From NCBI RefSeq assembly GCF_000382245.1, contig NZ_KB907892.1, positions 1 to 35,219 of the forward strand: a stretch of 35,219 nt of DNA. Reading direction: 5' to 3'. The notes beneath the pieces were generated by a model that worked only from the letters and a program-made list of their open reading frames with translations, did no database searches and had not been told where the DNA came from. Both the position numbers and the translations under genes were made by a program. Numbering within the stretch: position 1 is the first letter of the stretch; each line of letters opens with the position of its first letter. Source of the DNA: Kushneria aurantia DSM 21353. Lineage in GTDB: Bacteria; Pseudomonadota; Gammaproteobacteria; Pseudomonadales; Halomonadaceae. Shown here piece by piece: positions 9,208 through 18,670 of this stretch.

Positions 9208-9231
9208 AAAAACGCGCTCCAAAGAGCGCGT
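9208..9231 (-). terminator. intrinsic terminator between fdhE and selA
   Basis: On the minus strand an 8-bp stem (ACGCGCTC and GAGCGCGT) with a 4-nt loop is followed by TTTTATG. It lies between the fdhE stop (9256) and the selA start (9165). It would end, or partly attenuate, transcription of the fdn operon before selAB. Confidence 0.75.
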
Positions 9232-9255
9232 CGCGGTCAGAGTGACAAGGCTATA

Positions 9256-10200
9256 TCAGCCGGCAAAGATCATCCATGGATTGTAGCCGCTGCGTCCCAC
9301 GTCGCGCTCCTCGGCGATGCGGATATCCAGTCCGAGGCTGGCCAGATCGTCGCAGAACGGCTCGGCGTCGGCCTCCATATCGCGATGGATGATCTTCTGG
9401 TAGCTGCCGCAGTCGCCGCAGATCTCGGCGCGCAGCGGCATCGCGCGACTGCCCTGCTCATCCTCCAGCCCCAGATAGTCGAGCTTGCCGGTGTGAAAAC
9501 ACTGGGTGCAGCGCGCGCGCTCCATATACCACTCGGTGGCACAGATGGCGCACTGCTGATAGCGCACCCGTGAGCGATCGCGGCCGATCTGCACCACGCT
9601 GGCCACCGGCAGCGCGCCGCAGCAGGGGCAGACCGTCTGCGCGCGGCCTTCGGCACGTTTGGGAGGCTGCGGCAGCAGGGTCGCCTGACGCAGCCAGGCA
9701 ACCTGCAGTGCCGCCGCGACCAGCGGCATCAACGCGCGCTGCGCTTCACTACCGCTGGCGCCATCCAGCACCGCCGCTGCCAGCGTACGGCGCTGCGCCT
9801 CATCAAGGCGGCGCAGCTCGGCGATCAGCCGCTGCTGGGCCTGACCCACGTTGAGCTCAACGGCGTCGAGCAGGGCGTCGAGATCGTCCTGCCAGTCGAT
9901 GTCAGCGCGCAGCGCCTGCACCGAGAGCGGCGGCATGCCGTGCTTGAAAGCGACAGCGAAGGCGTCAGCGTTGGGGGTGAAAGCGCTCTGGCGTTTCTGC
10001 AACACCTGATGCTGTGCCTGCGCCAGGCGCGCAGCGAAAGCGAGGAAATCGCTCATCGGCCGCATGCGCCGCGATAGATCACGCAGGCGACGGGCGCGCT
10101 CACGAAAAATGGTGTGCTGCGGCAGTACGACCTCCGGCGGCTCGACCACGCCGCCGGGGGCACTGCCGTAGTCGTGCTCAGCCTGATGTTCGGCCGTCAT
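9256..10200 (-). CDS. fdhE: formate dehydrogenase accessory protein FdhE
   Basis: A 314-residue cytoplasmic protein with four Cys pairs in its C-terminal half (CPCC, CAIC, CTQC, CGDC), the rubredoxin-like iron-binding sites of FdhE. FdhE binds formate dehydrogenase catalytic subunits before Tat export and is needed for activity. The ATG at 10200 lies inside the end of the gamma-subunit gene (23-nt overlap), so the two are tightly coupled. The conserved core runs from PQHTIFRERA to the C-terminus. It is the last gene before the terminator at 9208-9231. Confidence 0.95.
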   Translation of the reverse strand: MTAEHQAEHDYGSAPGGVVEPPEVVLPQHTIFRERARRLRDLSRRMRPMSDFLAFAARLAQAQHQVLQKRQSAFTPNADAFAVAFKHGMPPLSVQALRADIDWQDDLDALLDAVELNVGQAQQRLIAELRRLDEAQRRTLAAAVLDGASGSEAQRALMPLVAAALQVAWLRQATLLPQPPKRAEGRAQTVCPCCGALPVASVVQIGRDRSRVRYQQCAICATEWYMERARCTQCFHTGKLDYLGLEDEQGSRAMPLRAEICGDCGSYQKIIHRDMEADAEPFCDDLASLGLDIRIAEERDVGRSGYNPWMIFAG

Positions 10201-10903
10201 GACCGGGACTCTCCATACTACGGTTAAGCTGGCTGTCGTGCTGCTCCTTGCCCTCTTCACCAGCGCGCTGCTCGGGCTTTTCCATCTCCTCTTCATACCA
10301 CAGCGGATGATGGTGCTTCGCCCAGGCATGGGTCACGCGCCCGCGGGTCATCGCCCTGATCGAACCCTTGACCCAGATGGCAGCGTAGATATGCACGATG
10401 ATGGTGGCGATCGCCACGAACGCCGCCAGCGCATGCACAAGACTGGCAAAGCGAATCAGCGGGATGGGGAAGAAGCCGGCGAACCACGGACGCCACATGA
10501 TGACACCGGTCAACAGCAGCACCGGAATACTCACCACCAGTGCCCAGAACACCATCTTCTGGCCCGGGTTGTACTTGCCGATCGGCGGCAGATTGTCGTC
10601 GCGATTATTGAGCACATCGCCAATCTGCTTCATCCATTTGACGTCGTTTTCCATCAGCAGATTATGCCGATACTGGCGCACCGCGATGATGACGAACAGC
10701 ATAAACAGCACCACGCCGATGAAGGGGTGCAGCACCCGCGCCCACACCGGCCCACCCAGCGTATTGCTCAAAAAGAAGAACTGCGGCTGAAAGAAGGCCA
10801 GGCCCGACAGCGCCAGCAGGATGAAGGCGATCGCCATGCCCCAGTGGTTGGCCCGGGTGCCCGGGCCGTAGCGCTGCATGGTCTTCTGTTTTCTGATGCT
10901 CAT
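10178..10903 (-). CDS. fdnI: formate dehydrogenase gamma subunit, cytochrome b556
   Basis: A 241-residue membrane subunit with four hydrophobic helices. Histidines in ANHWGM, LHPFIG, LVHALA and IVHIYAA fit the two heme b sites. It passes electrons from the beta subunit to quinone. E. coli FdnI is 217 residues; here the extra length is a charged C-terminal tail of about 45 residues rich in Glu, Gln and His. It starts with ATGA overlapping the beta-subunit stop and has a GAGGAGG ribosome site. The last 23 nt overlap fdhE. Confidence 0.95.
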   Translation of the reverse strand: MSIRKQKTMQRYGPGTRANHWGMAIAFILLALSGLAFFQPQFFFLSNTLGGPVWARVLHPFIGVVLFMLFVIIAVRQYRHNLLMENDVKWMKQIGDVLNNRDDNLPPIGKYNPGQKMVFWALVVSIPVLLLTGVIMWRPWFAGFFPIPLIRFASLVHALAAFVAIATIIVHIYAAIWVKGSIRAMTRGRVTHAWAKHHHPLWYEEEMEKPEQRAGEEGKEQHDSQLNRSMESPGHDGRTSG

Positions 10904-11880
10904 GACCGATCCTCCTCGTGTGAGTGCTGATGACGGCCATCATCCTGCCCATCGTCACGGTCACCGCTGTTGTGGTCCTCATCGTCACCGAACACCTCTT
11001 CATCGGTGGGCTCCTCCTTCGGCCCTTTGGTGATGAAGTGGAAGAAGCCGGCAAAGGCGGTGATGCCCAGGATGGCCGACATGATCGGCTTGGTGACGCC
11101 CTTCCAGGCGCTGACCATGGGCGAGATGCGCGGATCCTTCGGCAGCCCCGAGTAGAGTCCAGGCTGATCGGCGTGGGAGAGCACATACATGACATGCGTG
11201 CCGCCCACGCCCTGGGGGTCATAGACCCCGGGATGGGCATAACCGCGCTGCTGCAGGTCGTTCACGCGCTTCTCGGCGCGCGCCAGCATGTCCTTCTTGC
11301 TGCCGAACTCGATGCAGTTGGTAGGACACGCCTTGACGCAGGCCGGCTCCAGCCCGACGGCAACGCGGTCGGAGCAGAGCGTGCACTTGTAGGACTTGCT
11401 GTCCTTCTCCGAAATGCGCGGAATGTCGAAGGGGCAGCCGGTAATGCAGTAGCCGCAACCAATGCAGTTGTTGGAGTCGAAATCGACGATGCCGTTGGCA
11501 TACTTGACGATGGCCCCGGGCGCCGGACAGGCCTCGAGACAGCCCGGCTCGGCGCAGTGCATGCAACCATCCTTGCGGATCAGCCAGGCGAGCTCCTTGT
11601 CGCCCTCGGCGTTGTCGTGAACCGCATCCACATCGACTTCGTTGAAGCGCATCACCGTCCACGACTCGGCAGAGAGGTCCATGGGGTTGTCATACACCCC
11701 ATGGCACTCGCCCACGTCGTCACGCAGATCGTTCCACTCCATGCACGCCACCTGGCACGCCTTGCAACCGATGCACCTGGAGACATCGATCAGCTTGGCG
11801 ACTTCCACCACGTCGTCGCGCACATGAGGTGCCGGCAGGGTCGTTGCGGATCGGGCAACGATGTTCTGTGAATTGACCAT
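10900..11880 (-). CDS. fdxH: formate dehydrogenase beta subunit, four [4Fe-4S] clusters
   Basis: A 326-residue electron-transfer subunit. Four cysteine clusters are visible: [11 protein letters not shown] (36-46), [24 protein letters not shown] and CTLCSDR followed by ACVKAC. One transmembrane helix near the C-terminus ([17 protein letters not shown]) anchors it. After the helix comes a tail of about 38 residues dominated by Asp, Glu and His, making the protein longer than E. coli FdnH (294). The start at 11880 has an AAGGAGGG site and follows the alpha stop by 10 nt. It links the molybdenum subunit to the cytochrome b subunit. Confidence 0.96.
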   Translation of the reverse strand: MVNSQNIVARSATTLPAPHVRDDVVEVAKLIDVSRCIGCKACQVACMEWNDLRDDVGECHGVYDNPMDLSAESWTVMRFNEVDVDAVHDNAEGDKELAWLIRKDGCMHCAEPGCLEACPAPGAIVKYANGIVDFDSNNCIGCGYCITGCPFDIPRISEKDSKSYKCTLCSDRVAVGLEPACVKACPTNCIEFGSKKDMLARAEKRVNDLQQRGYAHPGVYDPQGVGGTHVMYVLSHADQPGLYSGLPKDPRISPMVSAWKGVTKPIMSAILGITAFAGFFHFITKGPKEEPTDEEVFGDDEDHNSGDRDDGQDDGRHQHSHEEDRS

Positions 11881-11890
11881 AGTGCCCTCC

Positions 11891-14800
11891 TTATGCCTTT
11901 TCGACCTTGACGATGAATGACTTGTACTCCGGCGTCTGGGTATTGGCATCGCCGACGAAGGGCGTCAGGGCATTGACCAGATAGCCCTTTTTCGCCACGC
12001 CGGTGAAGCCCCAGTGGAGCGGAATACCCACATGATGCACGTCGCGGTCACCGATGCGCAGTGGCCGCAGACGCCGGGTCACCACCGCTACCGCGTAGAT
12101 CGAACCGCGCCTGGAGGAGACCCTGACGCGGTCGCCCTTGCTGACGCCGATCTCATCGGCCAGTGCCGTGCCGATCTCGACGAACTGCTCCGGCTGCACG
12201 ATGGCGTTGAGCTTCGCGTGCTTGGTCCAGAAGTGGAAATGCTCGGTCAGGCGATAGGTGGTCGCCGCATGGGGAAACTCCTCCCAGCTGCCGAGCGCTT
12301 CACGGTCGCCTGCGAAGATACGCGCCGCCGGATTGTTACGCGCCAGCGGGTTGTTGGGGTGGAGCAGGTTCTGCCCCACCGGCGATTCGAACGGCTCGTA
12401 GTGTTCGGGGAAGGGCCCATCCACCATACTCTGGCCGCCGAAGAAGTTACCGCCGCCGGTGGGCTGCATGATGAAGGGTCCCAGCCCCGCCGAAGGCGGT
12501 GACTGCGCCGGAAAGTCGGGAATATCGGCACCAATCCAGCGGCCCTGCTCACTGCTCCACCACACCAGTGCCTTGTTGGCGCCCCAGGGGTTGCCTTCAG
12601 TATCGGCACTGGCGCGGTTGTAGAGAATGCGGCGGTTGGCCGGCCACGCCCAGGCCCAGCCCAGCGACTGACCGATCCCGTAGGGGTCGGAGTTGTCGCG
12701 GCGGGCCATCAGATTGCCCTCTTCGCTGTAGCAGCCGGTAAAGATCCAGCAGCCGGCCTCGGTGCGGCCATCGGCGGTCAGTTCCGAGAAGCTCGCAAGC
12801 TGTTCACCGGCACGCCGGGTCACGTTGCCCTGATCGTCGGTGAGATCGACCAGCGCCCGGCCGTTGTACTCCTTCGCCAGCTCTTCGGCGGAAGGCTTTG
12901 CCGGCTGCTTGTAATCCCAGGTCAGATTGACAATCGGATCCGGGAAGACACCGCCCTCCTGCTCATAGAGACGACGCACGCGCAGGAACAGATCGGCCAT
13001 GATCTGCGTATCCGGTCGCGCTTCCCCCGGCGGCGGCGCCGCCACCCAGTGCCACTGCAGCCAGCGCGCACTGTTGACGATCGAGCCGTCATCCTCGGCG
13101 AAACAGCAGGTCGGCAGACTGATCACCTCGGTCTGGATCTGGCTGGAGTCGACGTCGTTGTACTCACCGACGTTGTGCCAGAACTCCCGCGTTTCGGTAT
13201 TGAGCGGGTCCATGATGACCAGGTACTTGAGCTTAGAAAGTGCCGCAGTCACCTTGGCCCGGTTGGGAAAGGAGGCCAGCGGATTGAAGCCCTGACAGAA
13301 GTAGCCGTTGATTTCCCCTTTCGACATCCGCTCGAAGGTGTCGAGCACGTCGTAGAGCGGGCGCTCCAGCTTGGGCAGCCAGTTGTAGCACCAGTTGTTG
13401 GCCTCGCTGGCGGCGTCGCCGAACCAGGCCTTCATCAGGCTGACGTGGAACTTTTCGTAGTTCTTCCAGTAGGAGACCTCGTCCGGCAGCAGCGGCTGTT
13501 TCGCCCTTTTGTCGATATAGGGGCGATAGTCCTGCTCGCTGGCGTTGGCCAGCGACATATAGCCCGGCAGCAGCTGCGACAGCAGCCCCAGGTCGGTCAG
13601 TCCCTGGATATTGGAGTGACCGCGCAGCGCGTTGACGCCACCCCCCGGCATGCCCATGTTACCCAGTAGCAGCTGCACCATGGCAGCGGTGCGGATGATC
13701 TGCGAACCAATGGAGTGCTGCGTCCAGCCCAGCGCGTAGAGGATCGTCATGGTGCGATCCGGCACTGAAGTGGCGGCGATCTTGCGCCAGATGCGCTGAA
13801 TATCGCCAACCGGTACGCCGCTGACGCTGGAGACCAGCTCGGGCGTGTAGCGACTGTAGTGTGCGCGCATCATCTGATAGACGCAGCGCGGATTGGTCAG
13901 CGAAGTGTCGCGCAGGGCATAGCCATCGTCACCGACCTGATACATCCACGAGGATTTATCGGTGTAGGCGCGCCTTTCCGGGTCGTAGCCGGTGAAAAGC
14001 CCGTCCTCGAAGCCAAAGTCCTCGCGCACCAGCAGTGAGGCGTCGGTGTAGTTGACCACGTACTCCCGCTGAATCTGATTGGTTTCAATCAGATAGCTGA
14101 TCAGTCCGCCAAGGAAGGTGATATCCGTACCGGTACGAATGAACGCCTTGTCCTGAGCTACCGCACCCGTACGGGTGTAGCGAGGATCGATGGTGATCAG
14201 CTCGGCATTATTGTGCTCGATGGCCTCGGTCACCCAGCGAAAGCCCACCGGATGAGCCTCGGCAGAGTTGCCGCCCATCGACAGAATCAGATTGGCATTG
14301 CGGATGTCGACCCAGTGATTGGTCATGGCACCGCGACCGAATGTTGGGGCAAGACCTGCCACCGTCGGTCCGTGTCAGACGCGCGCCTGGTTGTCGAACG
14401 CTACCATGCCGAGATTGCGCACCACCTTGTGGGTGATGTAGCCGGCCTCGTTGGACGAGCCCGAAGCGGCCAGGAAACCGGTAGTGGTCCAGTGGTTGAC
14501 CGTCTGCCCCTGGGCGTTGCGCTGCACAAAGTTGGCGTCGCGGTCATCCTTGATATAGCGCGCAATGCGATTCAGCGCATCGTCCCAGGTAACTCGCGTC
14601 CACTCGCTGCTGCCCGGCTCGCGCACCTGCGGGTACTCGAGGCGGCCATCGCTGCGCACGAAATCGAGCAGGCCCGAGCCCTTGGGGCAGAGCGAGCCGC
14701 GCGACACCGGATGGTCCGGGTCGCCTTCGATGTGCATGACCTCCTGGTGGGCGTTTTCTCCGCCACTGCCCAGGCTGTAGATCAGAACACCGCAACCCAC

Positions 14801-14968
14801 TGAGCAGTAGGTGCAGTTGTTGCGAGTTTCTTTGGTGTGGGTGAGCTTGAAGCGACGCACCGAAGCCTCGGCGGACTCCGGGGCAAAGCCCATCATTGCC
14901 ATGCTGGAGGTCGCGGCACCGGCCGCTCCCAGCTTGAAAAACTGTCGTCTTGTGACGTTAACCGTCAT
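11891..14968 (-). CDS. fdnG: selenocysteine-containing formate dehydrogenase alpha subunit (Mo-bisMGD)
   Basis: A 1025-residue catalytic subunit read through an in-frame TGA at 14375-14377, which is Sec198. E. coli FdnG has Sec196 in the same context (ARV-Sec-HGPT). The N-terminus has a twin-arginine signal (TRRQFFK, residues 6-12). The [4Fe-4S] ligands are Cys52, Cys55, Cys59 and Cys94. His199 follows Sec as in the family. It oxidises formate to CO2 on the periplasmic side and feeds electrons to the beta and gamma subunits. The start at 14968 has a GAGGAG site. Gene finders will split it at the UGA into fragments of 251 and 823 residues. It heads the operon fdnG-fdxH-fdnI-fdhE. Confidence 0.97.
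14335..14377 (-). promoter_or_regulatory. bacterial SECIS element and Sec UGA of fdnG
   Basis: Directly after the UGA (14375-14377) the mRNA can fold. A lower stem pairs GACCGA (14370-14365) with TCGGTC (14340-14335). An apical stem GG(U)GGCA pairs with UGCCCC around a GGUCU loop. The bulged U in the apical stem and the GU in the loop are the SelB contacts known from the E. coli fdhF and fdnG elements. It directs Sec insertion instead of termination. Confidence 0.93.
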
Positions 14969-15339
14969 GATCCATCTCCTCATCGTGCATTCGTACGACC
15001 AGATACGAATGTCACCTGCAGGGACACCGGTCACGGAAGCGGTGCCGCTCTGATAGATGTCGGCGCGGGGCCGCATCCTGCTGTTATCGGTTTTTATCGA
15101 ATTCTCTTTACAGGAATTCGTTATAGGCATTGCCGGAAGGATCCGGCCGGTAGACTTGCTGACGGGCGCTCATTATGATCTTCGATCTCAAACAGTAGCG
15201 CCCGACTGTTATTTATTGTGAATAGTTTACCTGCGCTTGTCACCGGATTCTCCGGGATAAAAGCATGCTGCCAGTATCGCCAGAAAATACAGTAGTCACG
15301 CGCCGTTACAACGGAGGCCACATAAGCCTGAGCCAGGAA
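14969..15339. other. 371-bp intergenic region upstream of fdnG
   Basis: No gene is supported here. On the minus strand it is both the 3' region of the LpxH-like gene and the leader/promoter of fdnG. It contains an inverted repeat CGAATTC/GAATTCG (15098-15104 and 15114-15120), a compact hairpin GCCGGA-AGGA-TCCGGC (15132-15147) without a U-tract, and a GGGCGCT/AGCGCCC pair (15164-15170 and 15197-15203). I found no clear FNR or sigma-54 site. Confidence 0.6.
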
Positions 15340-16191
15340 TCAGCCGCGCTCCTCGCCGCCTGGCTCCTCGGCATCAGCCAGCCAGCTCTCCATCTCCGTC
15401 TTTTCGCGTTCGCCCGAAGGGGGTTGCGGGTCATCCACCAGGGTGGTGTTGGTCCAGTCCACCAGACGCAACCGGCCGTCAAACTCCTCGACCAGCGCTG
15501 TGCAGTTCTCCACCCAGTCGCCATCGTTGCAATACACCACCCCCTCGCTGAGCCCGAACCAGGGAATATGGATGTGCCCTCCCACATAGCCGTCGACGCC
15601 CTCACGGTGCGCACGCTCAAGCGCCGAGCGGCGAAAGGCATCGGCAAACTGTTTGACACTGGTCGAGCGGCGCTTGAGCGCCGCCGACAGCGACCAGTAG
15701 GGCCGCCCCAGCCTGCGGCGCGCGTGCACGGTCCAGCGGTTGGCGCGGCGCATGCTGTGCAGCGCGATCTCCCCGACGACCAGCTTCCACTTCGGCGCCT
15801 TGTAGTGGCCGTCGAACTCATCGCCGTGGCTGATCAACAGGCGGCGGCCATCACGGGTTACATGCACAGCGTCGCGCATGACCTCGACACTACGGAACCG
15901 CTCGCCGCAGAAGGTGCGCATGGCGGCATCGTGATTGCCGGGAATATAGATCACCTCGCAACCGGTGCGAGCGAGGCGCAACACGTGGCGCAGCAGCCGC
16001 TGCTGCTGGCCATCGAACACCGAGATAGCACGTCTTTTCATCACGATGAGGTCAAAGACGTCACCCACCAGATAGAGACGTTCGGGGCGCACCCGACGCA
16101 ACAGGTGCAGCAGCAGCTCCGCCTGGGCATCCGGAGTGCCCAGATGCAGGTCGGATATGAACAGGGTGCGCACATTGGGCCGCTGGGCCAT
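15340..16191 (-). CDS. LpxH-like metallophosphoesterase (UDP-2,3-diacylglucosamine diphosphatase family)
   Basis: A 283-residue calcineurin-like phosphoesterase. Motifs in order are SDLHLG (13-18), GDVFD (43-47), GNHD (85-88), SHGDEFD (121-127) and GGHIHIP. These supply the two-metal active site. The GDEFD and GHIHIPW segments point to the LpxH/LpxH2 group that trims UDP-2,3-diacylglucosamine in lipid A synthesis, but other UDP-sugar or nucleotide phosphatases share them, so the substrate is inferred. The start at 16191 has a GGGAGGAG site; the open frame extends 40 codons further without support. It is divergent from gldA with a 244-bp gap. The C-terminal 30 residues are acidic and variable. 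Confidence 0.8.
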   Translation of the reverse strand: MAQRPNVRTLFISDLHLGTPDAQAELLLHLLRRVRPERLYLVGDVFDLIVMKRRAISVFDGQQQRLLRHVLRLARTGCEVIYIPGNHDAAMRTFCGERFRSVEVMRDAVHVTRDGRRLLISHGDEFDGHYKAPKWKLVVGEIALHSMRRANRWTVHARRRLGRPYWSLSAALKRRSTSVKQFADAFRRSALERAHREGVDGYVGGHIHIPWFGLSEGVVYCNDGDWVENCTALVEEFDGRLRLVDWTNTTLVDDPQPPSGEREKTEMESWLADAEEPGGEERG

Positions 16192-16435
16192 CGACTCCTC
16201 CCAAACTCTCGACAAAAAGGCTGCAGGGCCACTAACTATAGGAAACAGGCGTTGCGGACTACAGGAAGCCTGTATTATCCCGTTATTGACCGGCAGCGTC
16301 ACTCCGGTCACGGCCGCTATGCCTCATGTCAAACAATTATCGACGTAACGGCTGTCGACGTCGAATTGTCGCAGCCAGGCGAAGTACCCAAGGGGGTAAA
16401 CTGACCTTTCACCCATGCCATAAGTGGAGAGCGTC

Positions 16436-17563
16436 ATGTCTACACTTTCCGACAAGGTCTTTATCAGCCCCGCCCGCTACGTTCAGGGTGCCAACGCCGT
16501 CGAGCGTGCCGGCCACTATATTGCCGCCCTCGGCGGTCGAGCACTGATCATCGCCGACGATCTGGTCTGGAAGATGGCCGGCGAGCAGCTGGCACAGAGT
16601 CTCGAAAGTGAAGGTGTCGAATTCGAGCGTGCAGTATTCGAGGGCGAAGCCTCCCGTCGCGAGATCGACCGCCTGGTCGAGCGCGGACAGCAGCAGCAGA
16701 CAAAGGTAGTGATCGGTTTCGGCGGAGGCAAGGCGATCGACACTGCCAAGGCCGTCGCCGATCCGCTGCTGGCGGCCTGCGCCATACTGCCGACCACCGC
16801 CTCCACCGACGCCCCCACCAGCGCCCTGTCGGTGATCTATAGCGACGAAGGCGAGTTCGACAGCTACCGCTTCTACAATCGCAACCCCGACCTGGTACTG
16901 GTGGATACCGCCATTATCTGCAAGGCACCGCCGCGCTTTCTCGCCTCCGGCATCGCCGATGCACTGGCCACCTGGGTCGAGGCGCGCGGTGTCATTCGCG
17001 CCGATGCCAGCAACATGGCCGGCGGTCGCGCCACCCTGCTGGGCAGGGCGATCGGCGAGAAGTGCGAAGAGGTCCTGTTCGAACACGCCCTGCTGGCCTG
17101 GCAGGCCAACCAGGCGCAGATCGTCACTCCCTCCTTCGAGGCGGTGGTAGAGGCCAACACTCTGCTCAGCGGGCTGGGCTTCGAAAGCGGTGGACTGGCG
17201 GCGGCCCACGCCATCCACAACGGCTTTACCGCCCTGCACGGCGAAATTCATGATCTGACCCATGGCGAAAAGGTGGCCTATGGCACAGTCGCGCAACTGA
17301 TTCTCGACCAGACGCCTCAGGCCGAGCTGGAAAAGTATCTGGCACTTTACGTGGCGCTGGGACTACCGATCACGCTGAAGGCCCTCAAGCTCGATCAAGC
17401 CAGCGAGGAGGATCTTTACCGGGTCGCCGAAGCAGCCCTCAAGGAGGGGGAGTCCAGCCACAATCTCGCCTATGAGCTGACCCCGCAACAAATAGTGCAC
17501 GCCCTCCGTGCCGTCGATGCACACGCCAGGGCCTTCATGGACAAGGCCATCTCGAGAGAGTGA
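16436..17563 (+). CDS. gldA: glycerol dehydrogenase (iron/zinc alcohol dehydrogenase family)
   Basis: A 375-residue NAD-dependent dehydrogenase converting glycerol to dihydroxyacetone. The cofactor loop GFGGGK (94-99), TTASTDAPTSAL, and the metal ligands Asp175, His258 and His276 all match GldA. The length fits (E. coli 367). The ATG at 16436 has a GGAGAG site 4 nt upstream; a GTG at 16424 in frame is a weaker choice. It stands alone on the plus strand, with no dihydroxyacetone kinase nearby. Confidence 0.93.
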   Translation: MSTLSDKVFISPARYVQGANAVERAGHYIAALGGRALIIADDLVWKMAGEQLAQSLESEGVEFERAVFEGEASRREIDRLVERGQQQQTKVVIGFGGGKAIDTAKAVADPLLAACAILPTTASTDAPTSALSVIYSDEGEFDSYRFYNRNPDLVLVDTAIICKAPPRFLASGIADALATWVEARGVIRADASNMAGGRATLLGRAIGEKCEEVLFEHALLAWQANQAQIVTPSFEAVVEANTLLSGLGFESGGLAAAHAIHNGFTALHGEIHDLTHGEKVAYGTVAQLILDQTPQAELEKYLALYVALGLPITLKALKLDQASEEDLYRVAEAALKEGESSHNLAYELTPQQIVHALRAVDAHARAFMDKAISRE

Positions 17564-18016
17564 AAAGAACGGAGTGAACACCTGCCCGGTTCTCGTCGCC
17601 AGCACCCCGGAAACCGGGCAGGAACACAGCCGACAGGTCCGCCAGAGCCCTATACCCCTTGGACGTCCTTTCGCGCCTCTCTCTTGCCCCCTTCGCCGCA
17701 TGTAGAAGCTGGATCGGTCTGTCCACGACCACCCCGTCTCGGCGCCCCGCTAACAGCGCTTGTTTCAACCCTTCGCCGGCCTTTGCCCCACAGCGCTACC
17801 CAAAATGCACTCCCGAGTACGATGGCCGAGCCGTTTTGTAACGCCCTGTTGTGAAAAAGCCGATGCGTTCTTTGCGGCGCTCGGGGGCGTAAATTTAAAA
17901 AAATTATTAGACCAATAGCTTATATGCAACAACTTTGTTTCATTTCGTTATGCGATATTACCCGATAGCATCAATGGCTATGGCAGGAATTTCGTTTCCC
18001 GGAAAGGTCAGTAATT
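17564..18016. other. 453-bp intergenic region: gldA 3' hairpin and csgD upstream region
   Basis: No gene is supported. Just after gldA there is an 11-bp inverted repeat (17581-17591 with 17612-17622). Its 20-nt loop contains the 5' arm of an alternative smaller hairpin, CCCGG-AAA-CCGGG, but no U-run follows. From about 17885 the DNA turns strongly AT-rich up to csgD, as expected of a curli regulator promoter that integrates several signals. I cannot name individual sites. Confidence 0.6.
17581..17622 (+). repeat. 11-bp inverted repeat downstream of gldA
   Basis: CCTGCCCGGTT at 17581-17591 pairs perfectly with AACCGGGCAGG at 17612-17622. A shorter hairpin CCCGG/CCGGG (17606-17610 with 17614-17618) would exclude it. 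It could protect the gldA mRNA 3' end or be a Rho-type end; it is not a classic intrinsic terminator. Confidence 0.5.
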
Positions 18017-18670
18017 ATGTCTCAAAAATCTCACCTCCATGCCCTGCTTCTGGTAACCCATAGCGGTTCACCTGCCGCCGGGATTTTGCAGACACTTCAC
18101 AAGGATATTGCCTGTAAGCTGCTGATAGCCTCACCGCACGATCACCGGTCAGTGCAGCCTATCCTTGCCGATATACTGCTGTTCGATAACGACGCCATGA
18201 CGCTGGAAACCATGCAGCAATGGCAGCCTATGGTTTCAGAAATTACCCGTCAGGCCATACTCAATGTTGTCAATAGTCCATCCGGACTGATTGGCGACTA
18301 TCTTCTCGACATGCCGATCGAAGGGATTTTTTATCGCAACGACAGCAAGGATATCCTGTGTCAGGGTATCAACACCCTGCTGGCTGGAAATATGTGGATT
18401 TCCCGAGAACTCTCGGCACGTCTTCTTTCCCGCATGGATCCGCAACAAAAGCGCCATGAACTCAGAGATTGCGACCTAAGCAGACGCGAGCAGGAAGTGG
18501 CTGAACTAATGATCATGGGGGCGTCCAATAGAGAAATCTCCGAACGCCTTTTTGTCAGCCTGCATACAGTAAAATCCCATCTGCACAACATATTTCGCAA
18601 GATAAACGTCGGCAATCGTCGCCAGGCGCTGAACCACCTGCGCAACAGCATCAGCCGGTTACCCCGATAG
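18017..18670 (+). CDS. csgD: CsgD-type LuxR-family transcriptional regulator of curli
   Basis: A 217-residue regulator, the same length class as E. coli CsgD (216). The N-terminal part (about 1-135) is a receiver-like domain without a clear phospho-acceptor pattern, as in CsgD. The C-terminal LuxR/FixJ helix-turn-helix spans about 154-210 (LSRREQEV, SNREISERL, TVKSHLHNIF). The ATG at 18017 lies 10 nt after a GGAAAGG. It heads the curli locus, but 590 bp separate it from csgE, so csgEFG may have a separate promoter, perhaps a CsgD target. The gene is visibly more AT-rich than the surrounding genes. Confidence 0.93.
   Translation: MSQKSHLHALLLVTHSGSPAAGILQTLHKDIACKLLIASPHDHRSVQPILADILLFDNDAMTLETMQQWQPMVSEITRQAILNVVNSPSGLIGDYLLDMPIEGIFYRNDSKDILCQGINTLLAGNMWISRELSARLLSRMDPQQKRHELRDCDLSRREQEVAELMIMGASNREISERLFVSLHTVKSHLHNIFRKINVGNRRQALNHLRNSISRLPR

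Noticed and set aside
11891-15130. fdnG as two separate genes or a pseudogene split by a stop codon
   Set aside because: The TGA lies at the conserved selenocysteine position, a SECIS hairpin follows, and selA, selB and selC are in the same block.
14969-15339. FNR or NarL sites expected in front of a respiratory formate dehydrogenase
   Set aside because: No TTGAT-N4-ATCAA or clear heptamer pair was found; only unrelated inverted repeats are present.
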